Assembly: GCA_013203805.1 (NCBI GenBank)
Contig: JABMPH010000427.1
Coordinates: 1-55,553, forward strand
DNA length: 55,553 nucleotides
Reading direction: 5' to 3'
Origin: Bacteroidota bacterium
GTDB taxonomy: Bacteria; Bacteroidota; Bacteroidia; Bacteroidales; F082
The notes beneath the pieces were generated by a model. The model was not told the DNA's origin. It ran no database searches and saw nothing but the letters and a program-made list of their open reading frames with translations. Within the stretch, counting starts at the first letter, position 1. Each line of letters opens with the position of its first letter. The position numbers and the translations under genes were made by a program. Positions 37,907 to 46,425 of the stretch are shown here, in pieces.

Positions 37907-38749
37907 ATGGATAATGATGGAATATATGGAGAGTTGTTTGATAAGGACTTCAAAAGGTTAGGTGAATTTATCTATACCAACTATGGTATAAACTTATATC
38001 CAAACAAAAAAGTTCTCGTTAAATCTCGTTTACAAAAAAGACTACATGAACTTGGAATAAAAACATATGCTGAATACTGTGACCTTGTATTGAATAATGA
38101 CCCTAACCACAAAGAAGCTGTGGAAATGATTAACAGGATTTCAACAAATAAAACCGACTTTTTTAGGGAAGCCAGCCATTTTGATTTTCTTTCGAGTGAT
38201 TCATTAAATAATTATTTATCAAAAACAGGAAAAAAGAAGATAACTTTGTGGAGTGCTGGTTGTTCAAGCGGTGAAGAGCCTTATACAATTGCAATGGTTC
38301 TAAGCGAGCAAAAACAAAAGATTCCATTATTTGATTTCGAAATATATGCATCCGACATATCAACCACTGTTTTAAAAAAAGCAAAAAACGCCATATATCC
38401 TGATACCGCAATAGCACAAATACCAATGCAATATAGAACTAAGTATTTGCTTAAAAGTAAAGATAAATCAAAAAAACAAATTCGCATTGCTCCCGCTATC
38501 CGGGAAAAAATTAAACTCTTTCGATATAATTTATTGAGTGATAAACCACCAATAAACAAAACTTTCGACATTATTTTTTGTCGCAATACACTCATATATT
38601 TTGATAGACAAACACAGGAAAAAGTAATAGCAAATATCATTGCTATTTTGAATACGGGAGGGTATTTATACTTAGGGCATTCAGAATCGCTCATTAATAT
38701 GAATTTTGCATTGGAGAGTGTTGGCGCATCAATATATAGAAAAATATAA
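37907..38749 (+). CDS. cheR: CheR chemoreceptor methyltransferase
   Basis: A 280-residue SAM-dependent methyltransferase that methylates glutamates of the chemoreceptor. The N-terminal helical domain (DFKRLGEFIYTNYGINLYPNKKVLVKSRLQKRL) and INRISTNKTDFFREASHF precede the SAM-binding motif LWSAGCSSGEEPYTIAMVL. Later motifs IYASDIS and FDIIFCRNTLIYFD are canonical, and YLGHSESL closes the domain. It lies 98 bases after the receptor gene, the largest gap in the operon. Confidence 0.96.
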   Translation: MDNDGIYGELFDKDFKRLGEFIYTNYGINLYPNKKVLVKSRLQKRLHELGIKTYAEYCDLVLNNDPNHKEAVEMINRISTNKTDFFREASHFDFLSSDSLNNYLSKTGKKKITLWSAGCSSGEEPYTIAMVLSEQKQKIPLFDFEIYASDISTTVLKKAKNAIYPDTAIAQIPMQYRTKYLLKSKDKSKKQIRIAPAIREKIKLFRYNLLSDKPPINKTFDIIFCRNTLIYFDRQTQEKVIANIIAILNTGGYLYLGHSESLINMNFALESVGASIYRKI

Positions 38750-38770
38750 TCTTAATAAATACAAATTATT

Positions 38771-39604
38771 ATGAATGAAGATGAACTGATAAAAAAGGAA
38801 AAAGAAATTACAGAACTACAGAATACAATTAATGCCCTGAATAGCAAACTTAATGAGTCTGAATCCTTAAAAAGTAATTTCATATCAAACATAATGAATG
38901 AGGTTTACAATCCATTTAGTTCAATAATTAGTATGGCCGATAATATACTATCACTAAATGAAAATAAACTCCACAATGCCATTCCAATGGCTGAGATAAT
39001 TTACCGAGAGGCAGCCCAGTTGGATTTTCATCTACAAAATATTTTTGTTGCGGCTACAATTGAGGCAGGACTTGAGGGAGTTGAACTTTCAATAGTAAAC
39101 CTTAACAACATAATGGAAACGGTTATTAAAAAATTTAAATTCGATATTAATAATAAAAACATTAAAATTGTTACCAACCTATCCATCGATCGTATAATAA
39201 ATATCACAAGTGATGCAAAAAAAATAACCTTAGTATTATTGAATTTATTAAGCAATTCTATTAAAAATAGTCCAAATAATGGTGAGATAAAAATTCATTT
39301 CGAGCTAATCGAAGACGAACTAAACATTGCAATTTCTGATCAAGGATCGGGAATATCAGAGACTGAAATGGAGATAATCTTTGATCGTTTTAAAAAAATC
39401 GATGAAACTATTAATTCTGTTAAGGGAGGAACTGGACTTGGATTATCAGTTGTTAAAGCAATAATTGAAATTCTGGAAGGTAATATTAGTTTTAGTAAAG
39501 ATAATGGCACTAAAGTCATCCTAAATCTACCAAATATGGAAAATAACCATAGTAAGTTTGGATTTGATGATGACGATGTTCTTTTCGATCAAGAATTATT
39601 TTAA
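38771..39604 (+). CDS. Histidine-kinase-like protein lacking the phospho-accepting His
   Basis: A 277-residue cytoplasmic protein with an N-terminal coiled coil (about residues 8-35), a HisKA-like dimerisation helix and an HATPase domain. In the H-box position the sequence is FISNIMNEVYNPFSSII: the usual NMSHEIRTP motif aligns with IMNEVYNP, putting Asn43 where His should be. The ATP-binding elements remain intact: LLNLLSNSIKNSP (N box), ISDQGSGISE (G1), FDRFKKID (F box) and GGTGLGLSVVKAI (G2). It may therefore bind ATP and dimerise without autophosphorylating, perhaps phosphorylating or regulating a partner such as the hybrid kinase. It sits inside the che operon, 7 bases before cheD. Confidence 0.85.
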   Translation: MNEDELIKKEKEITELQNTINALNSKLNESESLKSNFISNIMNEVYNPFSSIISMADNILSLNENKLHNAIPMAEIIYREAAQLDFHLQNIFVAATIEAGLEGVELSIVNLNNIMETVIKKFKFDINNKNIKIVTNLSIDRIINITSDAKKITLVLLNLLSNSIKNSPNNGEIKIHFELIEDELNIAISDQGSGISETEMEIIFDRFKKIDETINSVKGGTGLGLSVVKAIIEILEGNISFSKDNGTKVILNLPNMENNHSKFGFDDDDVLFDQELF

Positions 39605-39611
39605 AAGTACA

Positions 39612-40085
39612 ATGTTACAACCACAGGAATATTTTCTATTACCCGGAGCTTTAAAATTTTCAAAAAGCCCTATGGAAATAACGACCTTATTAGGTTCGTG
39701 TGTTTCAGTATGTTTGTGGGACAGTAGGTTGAAGCAGGGTGGGATGAATCACTATATGATGCCATATTGGAATGGAAGTGGTCTTGCTTCACCAAAATAT
39801 GGAAACATTGCAATTGATAAATTGATTAAAGTATTGCTATCCAACGGATCGCGGCGTGAAGACCTCGTTGCAAAAGTGTTTGGAGGAGCTGCCCTACTTA
39901 ATACAAGTGATTGTGTTTTTAACATCGGAAAACGTAATATTGAAATACAACACAGGATGTTACTGGATGAAGATATTGTTGTTATTGCCAAAAGCCTTGG
40001 CGGCGATAAGGGAAGAAAGTTAATCTATAATACAAACACTGGTGTTGTAAAAATGAAGTTCGTTCAGAAAACTAATATAACATGA
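39612..40085 (+). CDS. cheD: Chemoreceptor glutamine deamidase CheD
   Basis: A 157-residue CheD that converts receptor Gln residues to Glu. The catalytic Cys lies in TTLLGSCVSVCLWD, His in GGMNHYMMPYW and the conserved Thr/Ser region near AVLLNTSDCVFNIG-like sequence (AALLNTSDCVFNIGKRN). The start at ATG 39612 (MLQPQEYFLLPG) is chosen over the earlier frame opening at 39558, which overlaps the kinase gene and adds non-conserved residues. It ends in a 4-base overlap with cheB. Confidence 0.93.
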   Translation: MLQPQEYFLLPGALKFSKSPMEITTLLGSCVSVCLWDSRLKQGGMNHYMMPYWNGSGLASPKYGNIAIDKLIKVLLSNGSRREDLVAKVFGGAALLNTSDCVFNIGKRNIEIQHRMLLDEDIVVIAKSLGGDKGRKLIYNTNTGVVKMKFVQKTNIT

Positions 40086-41149
40086 TATCAAAACCCAAGA
40101 TTAAAATATTGATAGTTGATGATTCTGCCCTAATACGTCAGACTCTTCAAAAAGTATTCGAACATATGAGCGATATGGAAGTTATTGGGACTGCTGCTGA
40201 TCCTTTCATTGCTGTTCAAAAAATGAAATCGGATAAACCTGATGTTATTACTCTCGACATACAAATGCCACGAATGGATGGGCTTACATTTCTAAAAAAA
40301 ATAATGTCGCAACACCCTATACCAGTTGTTGTTATATCTAGCATCAGTCAGAAAAACAGCAAAGTCGCACTAACAGCTTTCAATTATGGAGCCATAGCTG
40401 TTATTGAAAAACCTGTTTTAAGTTCTGATTTACTTCATGAAGAATGGAAGGAAAAACTTATTAATGCAATAAGAACAGCAGCCCATTCTGTGGTTACAAA
40501 ACAAGTTTTAAATACAATTAAAAAATCGCAAATCATTAAGGAAAATAATAAACCTGCGATCAAGAAAAATAGAATTTGTAACAGCTTTGTACTGATTGGT
40601 TCATCAGCAGGTGGAACTGAAGTTATAAATACAATAGTTTCTCAGCTTGATAAAAATACAGCACCATTATTAATAGTTCAACATATGCCTGTGTTATTTA
40701 CCGCCGCTTATGCAGAACGTTTAAATAATAACAGCGAATTAGAAATAAAAGAAGCTTCATCCGGAGATGAACTCCATCGCGGAATTGCCCTGGTATCTCC
40801 TGGCGACAAACATATGGAGCTTATGAATAACGGATTCAACTTCTTCGTTAGTTTAAATTCTAAGGAAAAAGTAAACCGTCATAGACCTTCAGTAGATGTA
40901 CTATTCAATTCAGCACTTAGCTTTTCAGGAAATAATATACTCGCCATAATTTTATCTGGTATGGGTAATGATGGATCAGCATCCATGCTAAATTTGAAAA
41001 ACGCGGGAGCAATAACTGTAGCTCAAAGCAAAGAAACGTGTATAGTATATGGTATGCCTAAGGAAGCAGTTCGTATTGGTGCAGCAAGTCATTCTTTTTC
41101 AATCGAAAAGATTGTACAAGTTATAAACAATTTTTCAAGAAAGCATTAA
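40082..41149 (+). CDS. cheB: CheB protein-glutamate methylesterase
   Basis: A 355-residue two-domain enzyme. The receiver domain (residues 1-125) has phosphoacceptor Asp59 in VITLDIQMPRMDGL and IEKP with the conserved Lys. The methylesterase domain holds the triad: Ser in VLIGSSAGGTEVI, His in LLIVQHMP and Asp in LSGMGNDGSASML; AQSKETCIVYGMPKEAVR is a family hallmark. It removes methyl groups from the receptor when phosphorylated by CheA. Confidence 0.96.
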   Translation: MISKPKIKILIVDDSALIRQTLQKVFEHMSDMEVIGTAADPFIAVQKMKSDKPDVITLDIQMPRMDGLTFLKKIMSQHPIPVVVISSISQKNSKVALTAFNYGAIAVIEKPVLSSDLLHEEWKEKLINAIRTAAHSVVTKQVLNTIKKSQIIKENNKPAIKKNRICNSFVLIGSSAGGTEVINTIVSQLDKNTAPLLIVQHMPVLFTAAYAERLNNNSELEIKEASSGDELHRGIALVSPGDKHMELMNNGFNFFVSLNSKEKVNRHRPSVDVLFNSALSFSGNNILAIILSGMGNDGSASMLNLKNAGAITVAQSKETCIVYGMPKEAVRIGAASHSFSIEKIVQVINNFSRKH

Positions 41150-41199
41150 TTAAATAAAATAGACTATTTTTGATAGTTCCTGAAATAATAGCAAATGGC

Positions 41200-42765
41200 A
41201 TGAAAAATGAGAATAAACCACGAATATTAATTGTTGATGATATTAGGTCAAGTTTACTTAATATGAAGGCAATATTAACTTCTGGTGATAATTATCAAAT
41301 TGCAACAGCCGAAAATGGAGCTACTGCTTTAAAAAAAGCTAGAGCCCAAAAGCTTGACCTAATACTTTTGGATATAGTAATGCCTGATATATCAGGCTTT
41401 GATGTATGTAGAGAACTTAAAAAAAATCAACAAACAAGAGATATACCTGTTATTTTTCTTACCTCTAAAAATGATCCTGAAAGCATTATTGAAGGGTTTA
41501 AATGTGGTGCGGTTGATTATGTACACAAACCTTTTGTTGAAGAAGAGTTACTGGCAAGAGCTCAGGTACATATTCAGCTTAACAGAACAAAGGAACTATT
41601 AGTTGAAGCAAAAAATAAGGCTGAATTGGCAACAAATGCTAAATCAATGTTTCTTGCAAATATGTCACATGAAATCAGAACTCCTATGAATGGGGTTATT
41701 GGCATGGTTGAGGCATTAAAATCTTCTAATTTAACGGAGGATCAGATGGAATATCTAAATATTATCGATATTTCAAGTGAAAATCTTTTATCTGTTGTAA
41801 ATGATATCCTAGATTTTTCAAAAGTTGAAGCAGGACAAATTGAACTGGAGATCATAACATTTAGTGTAAGAAAATCCCTGATCGAAGTAGTTAAAATGCT
41901 GAAATTTAAGTCAGATCAGAAGAATCTATACTTAAACTATGAGTTGGACAATAATATCCCGCCCTTTTTAATTGGAGATCCAACCCGGATTAGACAAATA
42001 TTAATAAACCTTATAAATAACGCTATCAAATTTACTTCTATTGGCGGGATAACGGTTGCTTGTAAACTAGAAACAATAAACGAGAAGAAGGCAAAACTTA
42101 GATTTAAAGTAACTGATACTGGCATTGGGATTTCTAATGATGCTAAATCAAAACTTTTTGAATCATTTACCCAAGCCGATGCGTCAACAACAAGAAAATT
42201 CGGAGGTACAGGTTTAGGTTTGGCAATATCAAAAAGCCTTGCTAAAATGATGAATGGGGAGATTGGTGTAGAAAGTGTGGAAGGAGTTGGTTCAACATTT
42301 TGGTTCACGGTTCATTTAGAATTAGCATCAAGTAAACAACTTGTTAGCCCTCAACACCAAGAAGTTATTTCAATTGAAATGAAAAATTTAAACATACTGG
42401 TTGCTGAGGACAACTCAATTAACCAACGTGTTGCAAGATTTGTGTTGGAAAAATTAGGCCATACCATTAACATTGCAGAAAATGGTGAAGTAGCTGTTGA
42501 AAAATTTAAGAATGGTAATTTTGATTTAATATTAATGGATATTCAAATGCCTGTAATGGATGGATTAGAAGCTACTTGTAAGATAAGAAAATTGGAGATG
42601 GATTCAGGCGTAGAAAAGAAGATTCCCATAGTTGCGATGACGGCCAATACAATGAAAGGCGATAAAGAGAAGTTTTTAAAATCTGGCATGAACGATTATA
42701 TTGGAAAGCCATTCAAAGCTGCTGCACTATCGCAACTAATATTTAAAATTTTCCACAACAAATAG
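41200..42765 (+). CDS. Hybrid sensor kinase with REC-HisKA-HATPase-REC architecture
   Basis: A cytoplasmic hybrid kinase of 521 residues from ATG 41200; a TTG start at 41170 is possible but less likely. The N-terminal receiver has Asp in LILLDIVMPDISGF, then a short coiled linker. The dimerisation domain has an intact MFLANMSHEIRTPMNG with His. The ATPase domain has LINLINNAIKFTS, DTGIGIS and FGGTGLGLAISKSL. The C-terminal receiver has EDNSINQRVAR and LMDIQMPVMDGLEA. No HPt domain is present; CheA His44 could connect to it. Its intact H-box contrasts with the Asn of the nearby kinase-like protein. Confidence 0.94.
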   Translation: MKNENKPRILIVDDIRSSLLNMKAILTSGDNYQIATAENGATALKKARAQKLDLILLDIVMPDISGFDVCRELKKNQQTRDIPVIFLTSKNDPESIIEGFKCGAVDYVHKPFVEEELLARAQVHIQLNRTKELLVEAKNKAELATNAKSMFLANMSHEIRTPMNGVIGMVEALKSSNLTEDQMEYLNIIDISSENLLSVVNDILDFSKVEAGQIELEIITFSVRKSLIEVVKMLKFKSDQKNLYLNYELDNNIPPFLIGDPTRIRQILINLINNAIKFTSIGGITVACKLETINEKKAKLRFKVTDTGIGISNDAKSKLFESFTQADASTTRKFGGTGLGLAISKSLAKMMNGEIGVESVEGVGSTFWFTVHLELASSKQLVSPQHQEVISIEMKNLNILVAEDNSINQRVARFVLEKLGHTINIAENGEVAVEKFKNGNFDLILMDIQMPVMDGLEATCKIRKLEMDSGVEKKIPIVAMTANTMKGDKEKFLKSGMNDYIGKPFKAAALSQLIFKIFHNK

Positions 42766-42773
42766 TCTTAATA

Positions 42774-43151
42774 ATGAAAGCTGAATTTAGTAACCTTAAA
42801 ATACTTATCGTCGAGGATAATGAATCTAACATAATCTTCTTCAAATCAGCATTCAAAAGAACCGGAGCAACCCTTTTTATTGCCATGAATGGTGAACAAG
42901 CTGTTGATATTGTAATTACAAATCCTGATATTGATATTATATTGATGGATATAAATATGCCCAAAATGAATGGTTTGGAGGCTACTAAAGCTATAAAAGC
43001 AATCAGACCCGATATTCCAATCATATTTCAAACGGCATATGTTCTTGATTATAAGCAGAAGCAATGCGAGGAAGCAGGCGGTGATTTTTTCCTCGAAAAG
43101 CCCATCCGGCTAGCAAGTTTATACGACTCAATAAAAGAATTAATAAATTAA
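42774..43151 (+). CDS. CheY-like response regulator, last gene of the operon
   Basis: A 125-residue stand-alone receiver: VEDNESN, Asp59 in IILMDINMPKMNGLEATKAI, the Lys in LEKPIRLASL and a Thr in IIFQTAYV. The sequence resembles receivers linked to hybrid kinases (MDINMPxMNG) more than motility CheY, so it is probably the partner of the preceding hybrid kinase. It is separated from it by 8 bases. No output domain is present. Confidence 0.92.
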   Translation: MKAEFSNLKILIVEDNESNIIFFKSAFKRTGATLFIAMNGEQAVDIVITNPDIDIILMDINMPKMNGLEATKAIKAIRPDIPIIFQTAYVLDYKQKQCEEAGGDFFLEKPIRLASLYDSIKELIN

Positions 43152-43169
43152 AAGTAAATTTTATTATTA

Positions 43170-43202
43170 TTTGCTTTTGAATTAAAAAAAATTCTACATT
43201 TG
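43170..43202 (+). promoter_or_regulatory. tRNA-Pro promoter
   Basis: TTTG at 43170-43173, 21 bases, then TACATTTG at 43195-43202: a consensus Bacteroidota promoter. It ends 14 bases before the mature tRNA. Confidence 0.7.
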
Positions 43203-43216
43203 CACTCTCAAAATTA

Positions 43217-43291
43217 CGGGGTATGGCCCAGTCTGGTTAAGGTGCCTGCTTTGGGAGCAGGAGATCGCAAGTTCGAATCTTGCTACCCCGA
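43217..43291 (+). tRNA. tRNA-Pro (anticodon TGG)
   Basis: A 75-base cloverleaf. The acceptor CGGGGTA pairs perfectly with TACCCCG, the anticodon arm CCTGC-TTTGGGA-GCAGG gives TGG, and the T arm GCAAG-TTCGAAT-CTTGC is perfect. CCA is not encoded. The region downstream has the marks of acquired DNA, and tRNA genes are common integration targets. Confidence 0.96.
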
Positions 43292-43302
43292 CTTTGATAC
43301 AG

Positions 43303-43337
43303 AGAGAGTTACAAAAAATTGTGACTCTCTTTTTTTT
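43303..43337 (+). terminator. Intrinsic terminator after tRNA-Pro
   Basis: AGAGAGTTAC pairs with GTGACTCTCT (one G-T wobble) across a loop of AAAAAATT and is followed by a run of seven Ts. It ends the tRNA transcript and marks the left border of the accessory region. Confidence 0.85.
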
Positions 43338-43608
43338 ATGGTTAAACTTTTAGTTAACTTTTTTGACAACACTTTCTGTTAGCTCAAACTACTCACAAGA
43401 TCACCTATAAACCACTGACATAATAACACATACGATGCTTTTTTGTGTAACTGATATAATCAATAACTTAAATGTACACAACTCTCTTAATTCTTTATTA
43501 TATTGACTAAATACCACTGATTTGTCATTGAGAATCTGACCAGTAATACACGATAATTAACACTACATTTTCTTAATTAGTATTAAATTAGCAAGAAAAG
43601 GATGAATT

Positions 43609-44223
43609 ATGTTACCACTACCTACTACAAAAGACATGATCCTCGTCATCTGTTCAATGAGAAATCATGCAACTGACTTAATCAATAATGGTAAAGAATA
43701 CCAAAACTTACTGAATTATTTGTTCTCGCTTGATTTTATTTGGAATGAAGATATCCCATACCCTAAACTCAAGGATATATGTGCAGTAACAGGACTAACA
43801 AGCGGAAAGCTGAAACGATTAACAACTCTAATATTTAAAGATATGATAACCGAAAGAGATAAAGACATAAAACTCAACGTTAATAAAGTTGAGTATGTAT
43901 TCTCTCTTAGATATTTCGACAAACGAATAGGTTTTGTGGTTGATGATTTACCTGTAGTTCCTCGAATAGGGGAAAGTATAAGGATTGAGCATTTTTATCA
44001 TTATATAGGCTGTAGGTATTTCCATGTGGAGGATATAACGCATGAGATAATTGATACAACACAGTCTATTTATTTTCGCCTGAAAGATGGGCATTATAAT
44101 AAATACTGGCATATAAGAAAAGATGAAGCAGACTGTAAGAGAGAGATTTCAATACATGATTATCATTTCTTAGATGATGATGAAATGAAAAAGAAGCTAG
44201 GAGTATTACCAAAAGGATGGTAA
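43609..44223 (+). CDS. Unknown protein of the accessory region, 204 residues
   Basis: A soluble protein with no recognised family. Residues about 35-80 (LLNYLFSLDFIWNEDIPYPKLKDICAV, TGLTSGKLKRLTTLIFKDM) have the helix spacing of a winged helix-turn-helix, with TGLTSGKLKRLTTL as possible recognition helix. The rest is strand-rich with many aromatic residues (FYHYIGCRYFHVEDI; KYWHIRKDEADCK). Proteins of this look are often found in Bacteroidota integrative or plasmid-derived elements, but I cannot name one. It is isolated: about 270 bases of non-coding sequence precede it and about 970 follow. Confidence 0.6.
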   Translation: MLPLPTTKDMILVICSMRNHATDLINNGKEYQNLLNYLFSLDFIWNEDIPYPKLKDICAVTGLTSGKLKRLTTLIFKDMITERDKDIKLNVNKVEYVFSLRYFDKRIGFVVDDLPVVPRIGESIRIEHFYHYIGCRYFHVEDITHEIIDTTQSIYFRLKDGHYNKYWHIRKDEADCKREISIHDYHFLDDDEMKKKLGVLPKGW

Positions 44224-44604
44224 TGACCATGAAAATATAGATGTTAGTCGTATGAATAATGATGCATTCACTATTATCCAGATAATGCTCTAATTATACC
44301 CTAGTATTGTCTGTATTAACGTTTTTATACTAAGATGGTCCATGTATCCACATAACTGGAGCAATACACCTTAGAATTGTGATGTCATATCCATTAAAAA
44401 AATCTACCGTTTTATGCTGTTCCCTTTAATTAGTATCTTATATAAGAGAGAAATCAACCCAACACAGGACAAAACACACCTCTATTCTACCACTTACATG
44501 AGAAATCATCAGTAAGAGTAAGTATCACTTCTTGAGAGATACCATGGAAAGCGTGCTCTAACATACTTGCTTCACTTTGTTACAGGTATAGAGAGCAATG
44601 ACAG

Positions 44605-44633
44605 CTAGTGATACTGCTGCAGTATAGCACTAG
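44605..44633. repeat. Interrupted perfect dyad (hairpin)
   Basis: CTAGTG-ATACTGC at 44605-44617 pairs with GCAGTAT-(AG)-CACTAG at 44619-44633 around a single central T. The only flaw is a 2-base bulge. A T-rich tail (TTTTATTCTT) follows, so it may be a terminator; it could also be a protein or nick site of a mobile element. Confidence 0.6.
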
Positions 44634-44675
44634 TTTTATTCTTGATTAGAATGGATATTTATCATTGAGTAGTGA

Positions 44676-44727
44676 TTCTTTTGACGACAAAACACCAAAA
44701 TGAGCTTTCTTTTGCCGACAAAACACT
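44676..44727. repeat. Two direct copies of a dyad-like motif, 31 bases apart
   Basis: TTCTTTTGACGACAAAACAC at 44676-44695 and TTCTTTTGCCGACAAAACAC at 44707-44726 differ at one position. Each has internal TTTTG...CAAAA dyad symmetry. The 31-base period is about three helical turns, which would suit a protein binding one DNA face. Confidence 0.65.
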
Positions 44728-45198
44728 AATTATTCTATTTCATCTGAGTTTCGGATTAAAAAAACTAAACCTTCTAAACATACTCATATACTTCTTTAAT
44801 AAAATCTAAGGAACATGATCGTTATGTATTGATCCGTATGTTGGTCAAGGTAAAGACACACCAAGTGCTTCTAGTTCTCTGTCTTTAATTCTCGTAAACA
44901 CCTTTTATAATTCTCATAAAGATTGTCAAGGGCGATCAATTAGGTTCGCCTGTGCGTTGGCTGATCGTTTATATACCCTTTATTATCTTTCTGAGATTAT
45001 ATCTTTGTGAGGGAGAAGAAAAGATGCTAATTCTTCTAATTCTTCAATAACCCTTTATCACTAGACAAGAGATTTACTGATTAGGTAAGGTTCTATTCAA
45101 TTAAGCACTTTGAGTTGTAAAATGATGTAATGGTTTGATAGCATAATATAGATCAGAATATCATTACTGCAGTTATGAATGCAATAGTAATTGTTATG

Positions 45199-45690
45199 TT
45201 AGCCTATCAAATTTTCATTAGCAAAGGAGAAGTATGTTTCCGAAGTTAGGATTATATGATCCAGGAGTTGTAGATCAAGGAATTTACCAGCTCTCACTAA
45301 CCTCTTAGTAAGTTCCAAGTCATTGTCACTTGGCTTTGAATTACCAGAGGGATGATTGTGAGCCATAATGATACTTGCAGCATTTGCTTTCAAAGCTATC
45401 TGGAAGATAATTTTCGGATCAACGACGGTTCCCGACTGGCCTCCTAAAGATATCCTAGACCAGCCCATGATCCGGTTGGATCTGTTTAGATAGATGACCA
45501 TGAACTGTTCGACATGATCTATCTTTCTCTTGCCCCATTGATCCCTGAAGTAGTCTGCAGCATCATCGGAAGATGAGACCTTAACCATTTCATGGAATTC
45601 AACTTGACGTCTGTAATATACTTCAATCTCTGAAACTCGAGAATAAATACGACGCTTGTCGAATGGTTTACTTTGTGTTAATGTTGACAT
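45199..45690 (-). CDS. RadC-like JAB-domain protein
   Basis: A 163-residue protein with a complete JAB/MPN metalloprotease-like domain: FMVIYLNRSNRIMGWSRIS, then SIIMAHNHPSGNSKPSDND, which is the HxH(x)nSxxD zinc-binding motif, and LDHIILTSETYFSFANE. The helix-hairpin-helix part of full-length RadC is absent. Short RadC proteins of this type are frequent cargo of Bacteroidota integrative conjugative elements and plasmids; the biochemical role is unresolved. It is the only gene in about 2.2 kb and points towards the tRNA. A perfect 12-base palindrome lies 60 bases upstream. Confidence 0.85.
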   Translation of the reverse strand: MSTLTQSKPFDKRRIYSRVSEIEVYYRRQVEFHEMVKVSSSDDAADYFRDQWGKRKIDHVEQFMVIYLNRSNRIMGWSRISLGGQSGTVVDPKIIFQIALKANAASIIMAHNHPSGNSKPSDNDLELTKRLVRAGKFLDLQLLDHIILTSETYFSFANENLIG

Positions 45691-45749
45691 AATAGATTGC
45701 TCCTGCCTTGGAGACTTATAATGGTATCTGGCACACCGTTAGAAAAGTT

Positions 45750-45761
45750 AGCTGGCCAGCT
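45750..45761. promoter_or_regulatory. Perfect 12-bp palindrome upstream of the RadC-like gene
   Basis: AGCTGGCCAGCT is fully self-complementary and much richer in G+C than its surroundings. It lies in the 5' region of the RadC-like gene, so an operator is plausible. There is no independent support. Confidence 0.35.
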
Positions 45762-45912
45762 GTGTTAATCATTGAATCCATAACCTTATCATTAAAGTGA
45801 AATAATCTTATCAGAAACAAGGAATGGAATTAGCAACAATTTGTTAACGTCGAACACGGGGGGAGGTTTGTATAGGATACCTCGTAGGAGTATATATGAA
45901 ATGATGAAATGT

Positions 45913-45933
45913 TTCTTTTGACTTCAAAACACT
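45913..45933. repeat. Third copy of the TTTTG...CAAAACAC motif
   Basis: TTCTTTTGACTTCAAAACAC matches the two copies at 44676 and 44707 except for two or three central bases. It lies on the other side of the RadC-like gene, so that gene is flanked by the motif. Confidence 0.55.
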
Positions 45934-46425
45934 TTATTACCAGGTTACAATTATTGAGGGGGCGGGGGTATTTGTGTTACTTGGATAATAATATATAGAG
46001 AAGTTATTGAAGTTATTACTAGAAAATAAGTGCATTGCAACTAACTAAGCTTACAATTAGTTTATATATCACCGCATCGATGTTTGTCCCTTCACAAAAA
46101 TCATTACCACCTATTGTACATATAGAAAAAACTGTATTGTTAGCCTTAGTAATATAGTTGTATGTTAATTAGTTGTTAACATATGAACTCTTTATCTGTT
46201 TTTACGATAAAATCTTGTACTCTTGATTTATAAACAGACAGGATAATCTTCCTTTTCGATAAATATTTTGTCACAAATAGTGAGTTGCATATTAGGTTAA
46301 GAACAAATATGACTTTTCAATTGGTTTACTTTTTGAATATGTTTTAGTAATTTCTCTTTCATTTATTAATAATAAATATTAGTATTTTTTTATTGATACT
46401 ATTGTATAATATAAACTATGAAACT

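Larger units (their letters stand above)
44224..45198. other. Long non-coding stretch in the accessory region
   Basis: Nearly 1 kb without a credible gene on either strand. It contains a hairpin at 44605-44633, two 31-base-spaced copies of a CTTTTG(A/C)CGACAAAACAC motif at 44676-44727 and a further GACAAAACAC at 44468-44477. The rest looks like decayed sequence with no recognisable fragment. Confidence 0.6.
45691..46425. other. Non-coding stretch upstream of the 882-residue gene
   Basis: About 730 bases without a credible gene. It holds the 12-bp palindrome at 45750, a G-run with a short dyad (GAGGT...ACCTC near 45872-45893), another copy of the CAAAACAC motif at 45913-45933 and a G-rich patch near 45957. 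The AT-rich part from 46300 presumably contains the promoter of the following gene, but no consensus match was found. Confidence 0.5.
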
